A stretch of 9,360 nucleotides of DNA from Prosthecobacter sp. (lineage in GTDB: Bacteria > Verrucomicrobiota > Verrucomicrobiia > Verrucomicrobiales > Verrucomicrobiaceae): assembly GCA_020216965.1 (NCBI GenBank), contig JAIWOJ010000046.1, positions 1 through 9,360 of the forward strand, in the 5' to 3' direction. Both the position numbers and the translations under genes were made by a program. Below are positions 1 to 7,159 of this stretch, piece after piece. Within the stretch, counting starts at the first letter, position 1; each line of letters opens with the position of its first letter. The notes below the pieces were generated by a model. The model was not told where the DNA came from, searched no databases, and worked only from the letters and a program-made list of their open reading frames with translations.

Positions 1-33
1 GGTGCGGTTGAGAGTTGTCGATGGACGGCGAAA

Positions 34-792
34 TCAGGCGCGTTTTGAGCGCAGGCCAAGGTGGGTGATGATGAGTGCTACGACGATGACAGAGAGGAAA
101 TAAAGCACATCACGGATGACGAAGATGCCCTTCGTCATTTCATAAAAGTGATCCATAAAACTCAGGTAGCTGACGAAGCGAACGACACCCTCCATAGAGC
201 CTGGAAGAGTGCGCACGACGCTATCCACGATGCCGGGGTAACCAATCAGCGTCAGCAGGATGCACAGTGCCACACTGACGATGAAGCACACCACCTGGCT
301 GCGGGTGTAGGCACTCGCAGCGCTGGTGACAGCCAGGCAACCCAAGGCATACAGGTAACTCGCTACATAGCCGGTAATGATCGGCCCTGAGTCAGGGGAA
401 CCGAGCCAATTCACCGTGATGACGATCGAAAAAGTCAGTGCCAGACCGATGGCCCAGACCAGAGCTGCCGCGACGAATTTACCCACGATGGCCTGCCAGG
501 GAGAAAGTGGCATGGTCATCAGCAGCTCAAAGGTGCCTAGACGATGCTCCTCTGACCACAGACGCATCCCCACCGCCGGGGCCAAGACAATGTAGATCCA
601 GGGATGCCAGAAAAAGAAGCTCTGGGTCAGAGAGGCATTGTCGCTCTCCAAGAAACGGCCAAAGAAAAAGGTAAAGCCCATCGAAGCCAGGAGGTAGATG
701 ACGACGATGACGTAAAGCACCGGCGAGTTGAAGTAGGAGAGAAACTCCCGCTTAAAAATCGCCAGCGTGTTGGCAATATCAGAATTTTTCAT
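34..792 (-). CDS. ABC-2 type transporter permease (GldF-like)
   Basis: Membrane subunit of an ABC exporter, 252 aa, in the inner membrane. About six hydrophobic segments are visible, near residues 24-45, 62-76, 104-129, 140-160, 166-187 and 226-246. Between the second and third lies the family-typical stretch RLWSEEHRLGTFELLMTMPL (about 77-96), which resembles the LWSEE-GT-ELL-T-P block of ABC-2 permeases such as GldF. The short cytoplasmic N-terminus (FKREFLSYFNSPVLY) is also typical. It starts 34 bp downstream of the ATPase stop on the same strand, so the two almost certainly form an operon and a complex. No Shine-Dalgarno sequence precedes the ATG. In Bacteroidetes the homologous GldA/GldF/GldG set is tied to gliding, but similar transporters occur in non-gliding phyla, so a motility role should not be assumed. 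Substrate unknown. A GldG-like gene may follow beyond the left edge. Confidence 0.9.
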   Translation of the reverse strand: MKNSDIANTLAIFKREFLSYFNSPVLYVIVVIYLLASMGFTFFFGRFLESDNASLTQSFFFWHPWIYIVLAPAVGMRLWSEEHRLGTFELLMTMPLSPWQAIVGKFVAAALVWAIGLALTFSIVITVNWLGSPDSGPIITGYVASYLYALGCLAVTSAASAYTRSQVVCFIVSVALCILLTLIGYPGIVDSVVRTLPGSMEGVVRFVSYLSFMDHFYEMTKGIFVIRDVLYFLSVIVVALIITHLGLRSKRA

Positions 793-826
793 AGAAAAAA
801 TGGGGCGATTGAAGGTTTTTTGACGA

Positions 827-1555
827 TTATTTTTCCAAATCGGACCGCGTCAGCGAGCGGAACACTTCATCCAGGCTGTTGCAGCCGGGGACTAGCTTGC
901 GGAGGCTCTCGGGCGTGCCATCAGCCACGACCTTGCCGCGGTCGATAATCATGGCGCGGGAGCATGCGGCATCCACCTCCTCCAGGATGTGGGTGGAGAA
1001 GATGATCGCCTTATTCTTACCCATGTTTTTGATGAGCTGGCGGACTTCGTGTTTCTGGTTGGGGTCGAGACCGTCCGTCGGCTCATCAAGGATCAAGACA
1101 TCCGGGTCATGGATGATGCTCTGGGCAAAGCAGGTGCGGTGGCGGTAACCTTTGGAAAGAGTGTCCACGCTCTGATTGCGCACGCGGTGGAGGAAGCACA
1201 GGTCGAGAACGCGGTCGATCGCCTTGGTCTTCGCTGCGCCGGTGATGCCGCGCACCTCGGCACAGAAGCCCAGGAAACTCGCCACCGTCATATCTGAGTA
1301 GAGCGGGGCATTTTCCGGCAGGTATCCGATGCATTTTTTGGCCTGTTCAGGGTCTTCTAGCATGTCGATGCCGCCAATCTTGATGCTGCCAGAGGTAGGC
1401 CGGAAATAGCCCGTGACCATGCGCATGGAGGTCGATTTTCCGGCACCGTTTGGGCCGAGGAAGCCGAGCACTTCACCTTTTTCCACGGTGAAGGACACAT
1501 TGTCCACGGCCACCTTGGTGCCGAACTCTTTTCGGAGGTTTTGCACTTGGATCAT
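827..1555 (-). CDS. ABC transporter ATP-binding protein (GldA-like)
   Basis: Nucleotide-binding subunit that powers the adjacent permease, 242 aa, cytoplasmic. Visible motifs: Walker A GPNGAGKST (34-42), signature LSKGY (133-137), Walker B VLILDEP (153-159), D-loop GLDP (162-165) and H-loop His189 in FSTHI. The Q-loop position reads GYLPEN, with Glu where most ABC ATPases have Gln; as I recall, this is common in the GldA-like branch. The C-terminus ends with the short LDEVFRSLT segment often seen in ABC-2 ATPases. I chose the ATG at 1555, giving MIQVQNLRKEFG, which is where family members begin. The reading frame stays open to a TTG at 1630, but those 25 extra residues resemble no family N-terminus. 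No Shine-Dalgarno sequence is seen. It is the first gene of a two-gene or longer operon reading leftward. Confidence 0.93.
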   Translation of the reverse strand: MIQVQNLRKEFGTKVAVDNVSFTVEKGEVLGFLGPNGAGKSTSMRMVTGYFRPTSGSIKIGGIDMLEDPEQAKKCIGYLPENAPLYSDMTVASFLGFCAEVRGITGAAKTKAIDRVLDLCFLHRVRNQSVDTLSKGYRHRTCFAQSIIHDPDVLILDEPTDGLDPNQKHEVRQLIKNMGKNKAIIFSTHILEEVDAACSRAMIIDRGKVVADGTPESLRKLVPGCNSLDEVFRSLTRSDLEK

Positions 1556-1674
1556 ATTGTCACTGTCATGGTTGATGGTTTTTTGGGGGAAGGGACGCCG
1601 TGTGACACAGTGGCACGCAGGCGCGTTCAAAAACGAACGGGGCGCTCTTATGGTTGCGAGCCAGACTTTTGCAA

Positions 1675-1699
1675 GGCGGTTTTGGGTCGCAAAATCGCC
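1675..1699. promoter_or_regulatory. Inverted repeat in divergent spacer
   Basis: Arms GGCGGTTTTG (1675-1684) and CAAAATCGCC (1690-1699) are separated by a 5-nt loop. All ten positions pair if the single imperfect position is read as G-U in a plus-strand transcript. It sits in the 246-bp spacer between the divergent ABC ATPase (start 1555) and carboxynorspermidine synthase (start 1802). Neither side is followed by a T-run, so an intrinsic terminator is unlikely. It could be a repressor operator shared by the two divergent promoters or a structured leader. Apart from this, a weaker hairpin at 1621-1645 and a candidate promoter, nothing else is recognised between 1556 and 1801. Confidence 0.5.
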
Positions 1700-1751
1700 C
1701 GACAGGAGAGCCCAAGGGCTCAGGGTTGAGCATTCCTGTCACTTTCCCACG

Positions 1752-1779
1752 CTTGCATTCCCCCCCTGCCGCCTAGAGT
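1752..1779 (+). promoter_or_regulatory. Possible promoter of carboxynorspermidine synthase
   Basis: CTTGCA (1752-1757) and TAGAGT (1774-1779) are 16 bp apart and resemble -35 and -10 boxes imperfectly. This would place the transcript start near 1786 with a leader of about 15 nt, consistent with the absence of a Shine-Dalgarno sequence. The match is by eye only and is weak. Confidence 0.2.
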
Positions 1780-1801
1780 CACCCCTTCTATTTTACCTAC
1801 C

Positions 1802-3010
1802 ATGTCTCATCGTGTCCTCATCATTGGTGCCGGCGGCGTCGGCCGTGTCGTGACTCATAAATGCGCCCAACTGCCTGAGGTCTTTGGCGAGATCATGCTG
1901 GCCAGCAGGACCAAAGCCAAATGCGATGGCATCGCCGCCGAACTGAAACGCCCCATCCAAACCGCCGGGGTAGATGCGGACAACGTGCCTGAACTGGTGC
2001 GCCTGCTGAGAAGCTTTCAGCCAGAAGTCGTCATCAATGTGGCCCTGCCCTACCAGGACCTCACCATCATGGATGCCTGCCTAGAGGCGGGAGTGCATTA
2101 CATCGATACAGCCAATTATGAGCCACGGGATGTCGCGAAATTTGAATACCACTGGCAATGGGCCTACCAGGACAAATTCAAAAATGCTGGGCTGACGGCC
2201 CTGCTCGGCTGTGGCTTTGACCCAGGCGTGACCAATGTGTACACGGCCTACGCGATGAAGCACCATTTCAGCAAAATCGACACGCTGGACATCATCGACT
2301 GCAATGCCGGCGATCACGGCAAGGCTTTTGCCACCAACTTCAATCCAGAGATCAACCTGCGTGAGGTCACGGCCAATGGGCGTTACTGGGAAAATGGAGC
2401 GTGGGTAGAAACTAAACCGCTAGAGATCAAACGTAGCTTCACTTTCCCAGACGGCATTGGCCCAAAAAACATCTACTGCCTCTACCACGAAGAACTAGAA
2501 AGCCTCGTGAAGCATTTTGATATCCGCCGCGCGCGTTTTTGGATGACGTTCGGGGACCAATACATCAAGCACATGGAGGTGCTGGTCAATGTGGGCATGA
2601 CGCGCATCGACCCTGTGATGCACAAGGGTGTGCCGATCATCCCGATCGAATTTCTCAAAACCCTACTGCCAGAGCCCGGCACTTTGGGGCCAGACACCAA
2701 GGGCAAAACCTGCATCGGCAACTGGATTGAAGGCACAGGCAAGGACGGCCAGTTCAAACGCTATTACGTCTATAACATCTGTGACCACCAGGAGTGCTAC
2801 CGGGAGACCAATAGCCAAGGCGTGAGTTACACTACCGGCGTTCCGGCTATGATCGCCGCCCGCCAGATCCTCACCAATCCCACGGAATATCGCCAACCTG
2901 GCGTATGGAACGTGGAACAACTGAATCCAGACCCCTTCATGGCCGACCTGAACGCCTACGGACTGCCCTGGGTGGAGACCTGGCCCACCACGCCGCTGCC
3001 TGGCGAATAA
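1802..3010 (+). CDS. Carboxynorspermidine synthase (saccharopine dehydrogenase family)
   Basis: 402 aa, cytoplasmic. Carboxynorspermidine synthase (EC 1.5.1.43) reductively condenses aspartate semialdehyde with 1,3-diaminopropane or putrescine using NADPH, giving carboxynorspermidine or carboxyspermidine; NspC then decarboxylates it. Evidence: an N-terminal Rossmann fold with GAGGVG (9-14), the block LLGCGFDPGVTNV (134-146) typical of this subfamily, and a C-terminal signature NPDPFMADLNAYGLPW (375-390). Length fits the roughly 400 aa of the subfamily and is shorter than bifunctional lysine-pathway enzymes. The ATG at 1802 gives MSHRVLIIGAGG, the normal family start. No Shine-Dalgarno sequence precedes it. 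No nspC decarboxylase or diaminopropane genes are nearby, so the pathway must be completed elsewhere if it operates. The family name alone might suggest lysine metabolism, but the C-terminal signature argues against that. Confidence 0.88.
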   Translation: MSHRVLIIGAGGVGRVVTHKCAQLPEVFGEIMLASRTKAKCDGIAAELKRPIQTAGVDADNVPELVRLLRSFQPEVVINVALPYQDLTIMDACLEAGVHYIDTANYEPRDVAKFEYHWQWAYQDKFKNAGLTALLGCGFDPGVTNVYTAYAMKHHFSKIDTLDIIDCNAGDHGKAFATNFNPEINLREVTANGRYWENGAWVETKPLEIKRSFTFPDGIGPKNIYCLYHEELESLVKHFDIRRARFWMTFGDQYIKHMEVLVNVGMTRIDPVMHKGVPIIPIEFLKTLLPEPGTLGPDTKGKTCIGNWIEGTGKDGQFKRYYVYNICDHQECYRETNSQGVSYTTGVPAMIAARQILTNPTEYRQPGVWNVEQLNPDPFMADLNAYGLPWVETWPTTPLPGE

Positions 3011-3083
3011 GCGCGGTCATCACGGCCTGGGAAAAACAGACTTCCGGCTCGACTTGCCACGGCCAGGCTGCTTACCTCGGGCC

Positions 3084-3983
3084 ATGAACCCGCCCGCCCC
3101 TCTCACCCGTCGTCATTTTGGCAAGCTCACTAGCGTCAGCGCCGTCGCCGCGCTGCTGCGGGGACAGATGGAGGCCGCGGAAAAAGCGGCCGGCGGCAAG
3201 GTGCGCCATTCCGTGTGCAAATGGTGTTACAAGGACATCCCGCTGGAGCAGATGTGCCTGGCGGCGAAGGAGATCGGCCTGGAATCCATCGAGCTGCTGG
3301 ACCCGCCCGACTTTGCCACGCTGCAAAAGCACGGCCTGCACTGCGCCATGGTCAGCTTTCCCACCATCGAGGGGCCGGGCGGCGTGAAGATCGGCCCCAT
3401 CCCCAAGGGCTGGAACCGCCTGGAGCACCACGACCTGCTGATCCAGGCCTACGAGCCGCTGCTGAAGGCCAGCGCCGAGGCGGGGTTCCACCAGGTGATC
3501 TGCTTCAGCGGCAACCGCGACGGTATGAGCGATGAGCAGGGGCTGGAAAACTGCGCCACCGGCCTGCGGCGGCTGCTTCCCACGGCGGAAAAGCTGGGCG
3601 TGAAGCTGGTGATGGAGCTGCTGAACAGCAAGGTGAACCACCCGGACTACATGTGCGACCACAGCGCCTGGGGCGTGGCATTGTGCGAGAAGCTCAGCTC
3701 CGCCCATTTCGGCCTGCTCTACGACATCTACCACATGCAGATCATGGAGGGCGATGTCATCGCCACGGTCAAAAAACACCACGCGCACTTCTTCCACTAC
3801 CACACCGGCGGCGTACCCGGGCGCGCGGAGATCGATGAAACGCAGGAGCTGAACTACCCCGCCATCATCCGCGCCATCCAGGAGACCGGATACACCGGCC
3901 ACCTGGGGCAGGAATTCATCCCGAAGCGCCCTGACAAGCTCGCCTCCCTGAAGCAGGCCGTGGGCATCTGCTCCGTGGGCTGA
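3084..3983 (+). CDS. Hydroxypyruvate isomerase-like TIM-barrel protein with putative Tat signal
   Basis: 299 aa member of the AP-endonuclease-2 / sugar-phosphate isomerase superfamily, closest in pattern to hydroxypyruvate isomerase (Hyi), which interconverts hydroxypyruvate and tartronate semialdehyde. Likely metal and catalytic residues are Glu178 in VMELLNSK, Asp214 and His217 in LLYDIYHMQ, His240 in FHYHTGG and Glu277 in GQEFIP; two such Glu residues carry out Hyi chemistry. The N-terminus LTRRHFGK (7-14) resembles a twin-arginine motif, followed by a short, weak hydrophobic stretch ending at Arg26. Start: the ATG at 3084; an in-frame TTG at 3054 would add ten residues and push the RR motif inward. 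It lies 73 bp after the synthase and 66 bp before the dehydratase, and shares the latter's high G+C. The true substrate is uncertain: the superfamily is broad, and many PVC members are of unknown function. Confidence 0.82.
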   Translation: MNPPAPLTRRHFGKLTSVSAVAALLRGQMEAAEKAAGGKVRHSVCKWCYKDIPLEQMCLAAKEIGLESIELLDPPDFATLQKHGLHCAMVSFPTIEGPGGVKIGPIPKGWNRLEHHDLLIQAYEPLLKASAEAGFHQVICFSGNRDGMSDEQGLENCATGLRRLLPTAEKLGVKLVMELLNSKVNHPDYMCDHSAWGVALCEKLSSAHFGLLYDIYHMQIMEGDVIATVKKHHAHFFHYHTGGVPGRAEIDETQELNYPAIIRAIQETGYTGHLGQEFIPKRPDKLASLKQAVGICSVG

Positions 3984-4049
3984 GCGGGCGCTTTTTCATC
4001 CAAGACAGCATTGGCAAAGCGTCCGCTCCTGCTGACAATGCGCGCCCTC

Positions 4050-5774
4050 ATGACCCGTAAAACCCCCGAACAACTCCGCTCCTGGCGCTGGTATGGCCGC
4101 GATGAACTGCGCTCCTTTGGACACCGCTCCCGCGCGAAACAGGCGGGCTGGGGAGCCGAGGATTATGTGGGCAAGCCGGTCATCGGCATCCTGAACTCCT
4201 GGTCGGAACAGAACTCCTGCCACATGCACCTGAAGCTGACGGCGGACGCGGTGCGGCGCGGCATTTTGCAGGCGGGCGGGCATCCCATGGAAATCCCGGT
4301 GCTCTCCGTGGGCGAGATGCTGACCAAGCCGACGGCCATGTTTCACCGCAACCTGCTGGCCATGGAGACGGAGGAGGTGCTGCGCGCGAACCCTCTGGAC
4401 GGCGCGGTGCTGCTGGGCGGCTGTGACAAGTCCACACCCGGCCTGCTCATGGGTGCCTTTAGCATGGACATCCCGGTCATCTACATGCCCTGCGGGCCGA
4501 TGATGAAGGGGAACTGGCGCGGCACCACGCTGGGCAGCGGCAGCGATGTCTGGAAATACTGGGATGAAAAACGCGCGGGCAACCTGAGCTGGGAGGAATG
4601 GTGCGAGATCGAGGACGGCATCGCCCGCGGCCCCGGCCACTGCATGACCATGGGCACGGCCAGCACGCTGACCGCGTTGGCGGAGACGCTGGGCCTCGTC
4701 ATGCCCGGCGCGTCCTCCATCCCCGCCGTGGACAGCGCGCACACACGCATCGCCGCCGCCGCTGGCAGGCAGATGGTGGAAAACGTCTGGCTGGACCGCA
4801 AACCGTCCACCATCGTCAGCGAGCGCTCTTTTGACAACGCCATCGCCGTGGACATGGCGCTGGGCGGCAGCACGAATGCCATCGTCCACCTCGTGGCCAT
4901 GGCGGGCAGGCTTGGCATCAAGCTGCCGCTGGAAAAGTTTGATGAAATCAGCCGCCGCGTGCCGCTGCTGGCGAACCTGCGCCCGGCGGGCAAATACCTT
5001 ATGGAGGAGTTCTTCCTGGCCGGTGGCATCAAGGCGCTGCTCAACGGCATGAGGGACATCCTGGACATGGACGTGCCCACCATCACCGGCCTGACCTTAG
5101 GCGAAAACGTGGCCGGCTGCGAGATCTATGACGCCGATGTCATCCGCACCTCCGCCAACCCGCTCCAGGCGGACGGCGGCACCGCCATCCTGCGCGGCAA
5201 TCTCTGCCCGGACGGCGCGGTGATCAAACACGCCGCCGCCACGCCCGATCTGTGCCAGCACACCGGCCCCGCGCTCGTCTTTGACAGCTACCCGGAGATG
5301 AAGGCGAAGATTGATGATCCCGACCTGGACGTGACCAAGGACACCGTGCTCATCCTGCGCAATGCCGGGCCCGTCGGCGCGCCTGGAATGCCGGAGTGGG
5401 GCCAGCTTCCCATCCCGAAAAAGCTGCTCATGCAGGGCATCCGCGACCTCGTGCGCCTGAGCGACTGCCGCATGAGCGGCACCAGCTACGGAGCCTGTGT
5501 ACTGCACATCGCGCCTGAAAGCGCCGTGGGCGGCCCGCTGGCCTTGGTGAAAAATGGCGACCTCATCGAGCTGGACGTGAAGAACCGCCGCCTGCACCTG
5601 CACGTCAGCGATGAGGAACTCGCAAAGCGCCGCGCGGAATGGAAGCCAGCGCCACCGCGCTACCACCGCGGCTATGCCAAGCTCTTCGTCGAGCATGTGA
5701 CCCAGGCGAACGAAGGCGCGGACTTTGACTTCCTCCAACACGGCCCCGCCGTGCCGGAGCCGGAGATTTACTAA
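4050..5774 (+). CDS. IlvD/Edd-family sugar-acid dehydratase (pentonate dehydratase-like)
   Basis: 574 aa cytoplasmic Fe-S enzyme that removes water from a polyhydroxy acid to give a 2-keto-3-deoxy acid. Three cysteines match the [2Fe-2S] ligands of pentonate dehydratases: Cys57 in NSWSEQNSC, Cys125 in GGCDKSTP and Cys198 in GHCMTMGTAST. Their spacings (68 and 73 residues) equal those I recall for Rhizobium L-arabinonate dehydratase. Ser476 in RMSGTSYG matches the catalytic serine, and LGGSTNAIVHL (271-281) is a family signature. The overall pattern favours L-arabinonate/D-xylonate-type dehydratases over biosynthetic IlvD, and no ilv genes are nearby. Start: ATG at 4050 (MTRKTPEQLRSWRWYG) fits homologues; ATG at 4038 and TTG at 4011 are in-frame alternatives, none with a Shine-Dalgarno sequence. 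Probably co-transcribed with the isomerase. Exact substrate not determinable here. Confidence 0.9.
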   Translation: MTRKTPEQLRSWRWYGRDELRSFGHRSRAKQAGWGAEDYVGKPVIGILNSWSEQNSCHMHLKLTADAVRRGILQAGGHPMEIPVLSVGEMLTKPTAMFHRNLLAMETEEVLRANPLDGAVLLGGCDKSTPGLLMGAFSMDIPVIYMPCGPMMKGNWRGTTLGSGSDVWKYWDEKRAGNLSWEEWCEIEDGIARGPGHCMTMGTASTLTALAETLGLVMPGASSIPAVDSAHTRIAAAAGRQMVENVWLDRKPSTIVSERSFDNAIAVDMALGGSTNAIVHLVAMAGRLGIKLPLEKFDEISRRVPLLANLRPAGKYLMEEFFLAGGIKALLNGMRDILDMDVPTITGLTLGENVAGCEIYDADVIRTSANPLQADGGTAILRGNLCPDGAVIKHAAATPDLCQHTGPALVFDSYPEMKAKIDDPDLDVTKDTVLILRNAGPVGAPGMPEWGQLPIPKKLLMQGIRDLVRLSDCRMSGTSYGACVLHIAPESAVGGPLALVKNGDLIELDVKNRRLHLHVSDEELAKRRAEWKPAPPRYHRGYAKLFVEHVTQANEGADFDFLQHGPAVPEPEIY

Positions 5775-5831
5775 CATCGCCAGCGCCATCCATGATTTCG
5801 TCGTTCCCAGTGACGCAGACACACCTAGCTG

Positions 5832-5850
5832 CCGGAACTTTGGAATCCGG
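5832..5850. terminator. Small hairpin between convergent genes
   Basis: Arms CCGGA (5832-5836) and TCCGG (5846-5850) with a 9-nt loop lie in the 78-bp gap between the dehydratase stop and the esterase stop. The stem is only 5 bp and there is no T-run, so a terminator role on either strand is tentative. No other candidate is visible in the gap. Confidence 0.2.
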
Positions 5851-5852
5851 GC

Positions 5853-7019
5853 TTACTTGCCTGGCTGCATGACGATAGGAGTCGTGACGATCTCCGTCTG
5901 GATGCCACGCAGATGCAGGTCTAGGAATTGCTTCACACGCGCATCTAGCTCTGGGCTGCGAAAGCCGTGGCCGCCACCCGTCATCTCTTGCAGCAGCGAA
6001 GGCACACCAGCCTTTTGCAAAGCAGCGTGAATTTCCTCCGCCTGGGCAAAGGGCACGAGGGGATCCTTGGTACCATGGGCCGTGAAAAAGGCCGCATCTC
6101 CTTGGCTCACATGGGTCACAGGGGAGGCCTCCTGCGCAGCCTGCTCACGCTCGGGCACCGGGCCGCCGAGTAGCAGAGCCTCAGGATAGTCTCCACCGCG
6201 GCTGCGATCAATCGTGCTCGGCTGGCGCACCATGGTGAGGAAATTTTCTGGGCCAAAGTAGTTCACCACACAAGTCACACGGCTGTCTTGATCCAAATGC
6301 GCGCCCAGCGTGCCCTCGAGATCCTTCACATCACCGCTCGTGCCCAAGTGGGAGACGAGATGCCCACCCGCCGATGTGCCCCAGACCGCGATGCGGCTAG
6401 CATCCAGCCTGTGCTCTCCTGCATGGGCCTTGATCCAGCGGATGGCAGCCTTGCAGTCATGGATCTGGGCGGGCCACTGCGCCTCATTCGTGAGGCGGTA
6501 GCCCACGCTCACCCCCGCGTAGTCCCCACTCTGTACAAAACGGGCCAGGTGACTGATGCCGCCGCTTTTATCTCCAGCACGCCAGCCTCCACCATGAATG
6601 AAGACGATGATCGGCAGGGGTTTGTCAGACTTCCGCACTTTCGGCAGATAGAGGTCCAGCTTCTGGCGCGGATTGTCAGTGCCAGCATAGGGTAGATCCC
6701 GCAGCGCCTCGATCTCAGGCGGTAAAGCGCGGGCCTGTGGCGGTGCCCCCTTGCCTGCCTGCTGCTGTTGGCGCATCCGGTTCACCACAGCCTCATGCTC
6801 TTCTCTCGAGATCGCTCCATCTCCATTCGTGTCCACCCTGTCAAAGTTCGCGCGTAGGCGCTCAGGCAGCTCTTCCCGGCTCAGACGCCCGTTTTTATCC
6901 ACATCCATCTGGTCAAACATGCCACGGGCTGGCGATGGTGCCCCCTGCGGGTTCTGGGCGAAAAGAGCCGTGGCAAACAGGAAGTAGGCAGAAACCCTCA
7001 GAAAAGCTTGGTTAGACAT
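5853..7019 (-). CDS. Exported EF-hand / alpha-beta hydrolase esterase
   Basis: 388 aa. A signal peptide (about 1-21, hydrophobic VSAYFLFATALFA, Ala before the cut) suggests export. Two canonical 12-residue EF-hand loops follow, DVDKNGRLSREE (39-50) and DTNGDGAISREE (63-74), predicted to bind Ca2+. After a Gln-rich linker comes an acetyl-esterase/BD-FAE-type hydrolase: oxyanion motif HGGGW (142-146), nucleophile Ser216 in GTSAGG, and likely Asp319 (KDPLVP) and His351 (GGGHGF), so the triad looks intact. Such enzymes remove acetyl or feruloyl groups from plant polysaccharides; that role is inferred. It is divergent from a pectate lyase, which supports the idea. Start: ATG at 7019. GGAG lies 14 nt upstream, far for a Shine-Dalgarno sequence, inside a palindrome arm. 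It converges on the dehydratase with a 78-bp gap. Confidence 0.88.
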   Translation of the reverse strand: MSNQAFLRVSAYFLFATALFAQNPQGAPSPARGMFDQMDVDKNGRLSREELPERLRANFDRVDTNGDGAISREEHEAVVNRMRQQQQAGKGAPPQARALPPEIEALRDLPYAGTDNPRQKLDLYLPKVRKSDKPLPIIVFIHGGGWRAGDKSGGISHLARFVQSGDYAGVSVGYRLTNEAQWPAQIHDCKAAIRWIKAHAGEHRLDASRIAVWGTSAGGHLVSHLGTSGDVKDLEGTLGAHLDQDSRVTCVVNYFGPENFLTMVRQPSTIDRSRGGDYPEALLLGGPVPEREQAAQEASPVTHVSQGDAAFFTAHGTKDPLVPFAQAEEIHAALQKAGVPSLLQEMTGGGHGFRSPELDARVKQFLDLHLRGIQTEIVTTPIVMQPGK

Positions 7020-7030
7020 AGCGCGTGCAT

Positions 7031-7055
7031 AAACTCCACAGCCGCTGCGGAGTTT
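7031..7055. promoter_or_regulatory. Near-perfect 25-bp palindrome in divergent spacer
   Basis: Half-sites AAACTCCACAGC (7031-7042) and GCTGCGGAGTTT (7044-7055) flank a central C; 11 of 12 positions are symmetric. In the minus-strand transcript the odd position becomes a G-U pair, so the stem would be continuous. It lies in the 140-bp spacer between the divergent esterase (start 7019, 11 bp away) and pectate lyase (start 7160). It could be an operator for a dimeric regulator or a leader hairpin masking the only GGAG upstream of the esterase. A weaker CAGCCG...CGGCTG repeat (7056-7061 and 7082-7087) lies beside it. No clear promoter boxes were identified in the spacer. Confidence 0.55.
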
Positions 7056-7159
7056 CAGCCGGTATCGATGATTTGCAGCTTCGGCTGGATCGCCTCCAGC
7101 GACGCGAAAGCTATGCCCCCTAGGCCACGTTTGCCCGCCACTTGACTCAGCCTCCTCCC

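Noticed and set aside
34..1555. Gliding-motility reading of the GldA/GldF-like pair
   Set aside because: Homology to GldA/GldF alone does not show gliding; no other gld or spr genes are in the window and such exporters occur in non-gliding bacteria.
1556..1630. 25-codon extension of the ABC ATPase from a TTG
   Set aside because: Family members start at MIQVQNL or equivalent, and the extension has no matching pattern.
3072..3902. Long open frame of 276 codons on the minus strand
   Set aside because: It is antisense to the well-supported isomerase, Val/Ala/Gly/Gln-rich with no recognisable domain, and typical of shadow frames in G+C-rich genes.
3996..4889. Long open frame of 297 codons on the minus strand
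   Set aside because: Antisense to the dehydratase; composition is Ala/Gly/His/Arg-rich and no motif is seen.
5097..5822. Open frame of 241 codons on the minus strand
   Set aside because: Antisense to the dehydratase 3' part with no recognisable domain; the dehydratase motifs continue to its own stop.
7076..7087. CAGC-TTCG-GCTG tetraloop hairpin
   Set aside because: The stem is only 4 bp and does not extend; likely chance in G+C-rich DNA.
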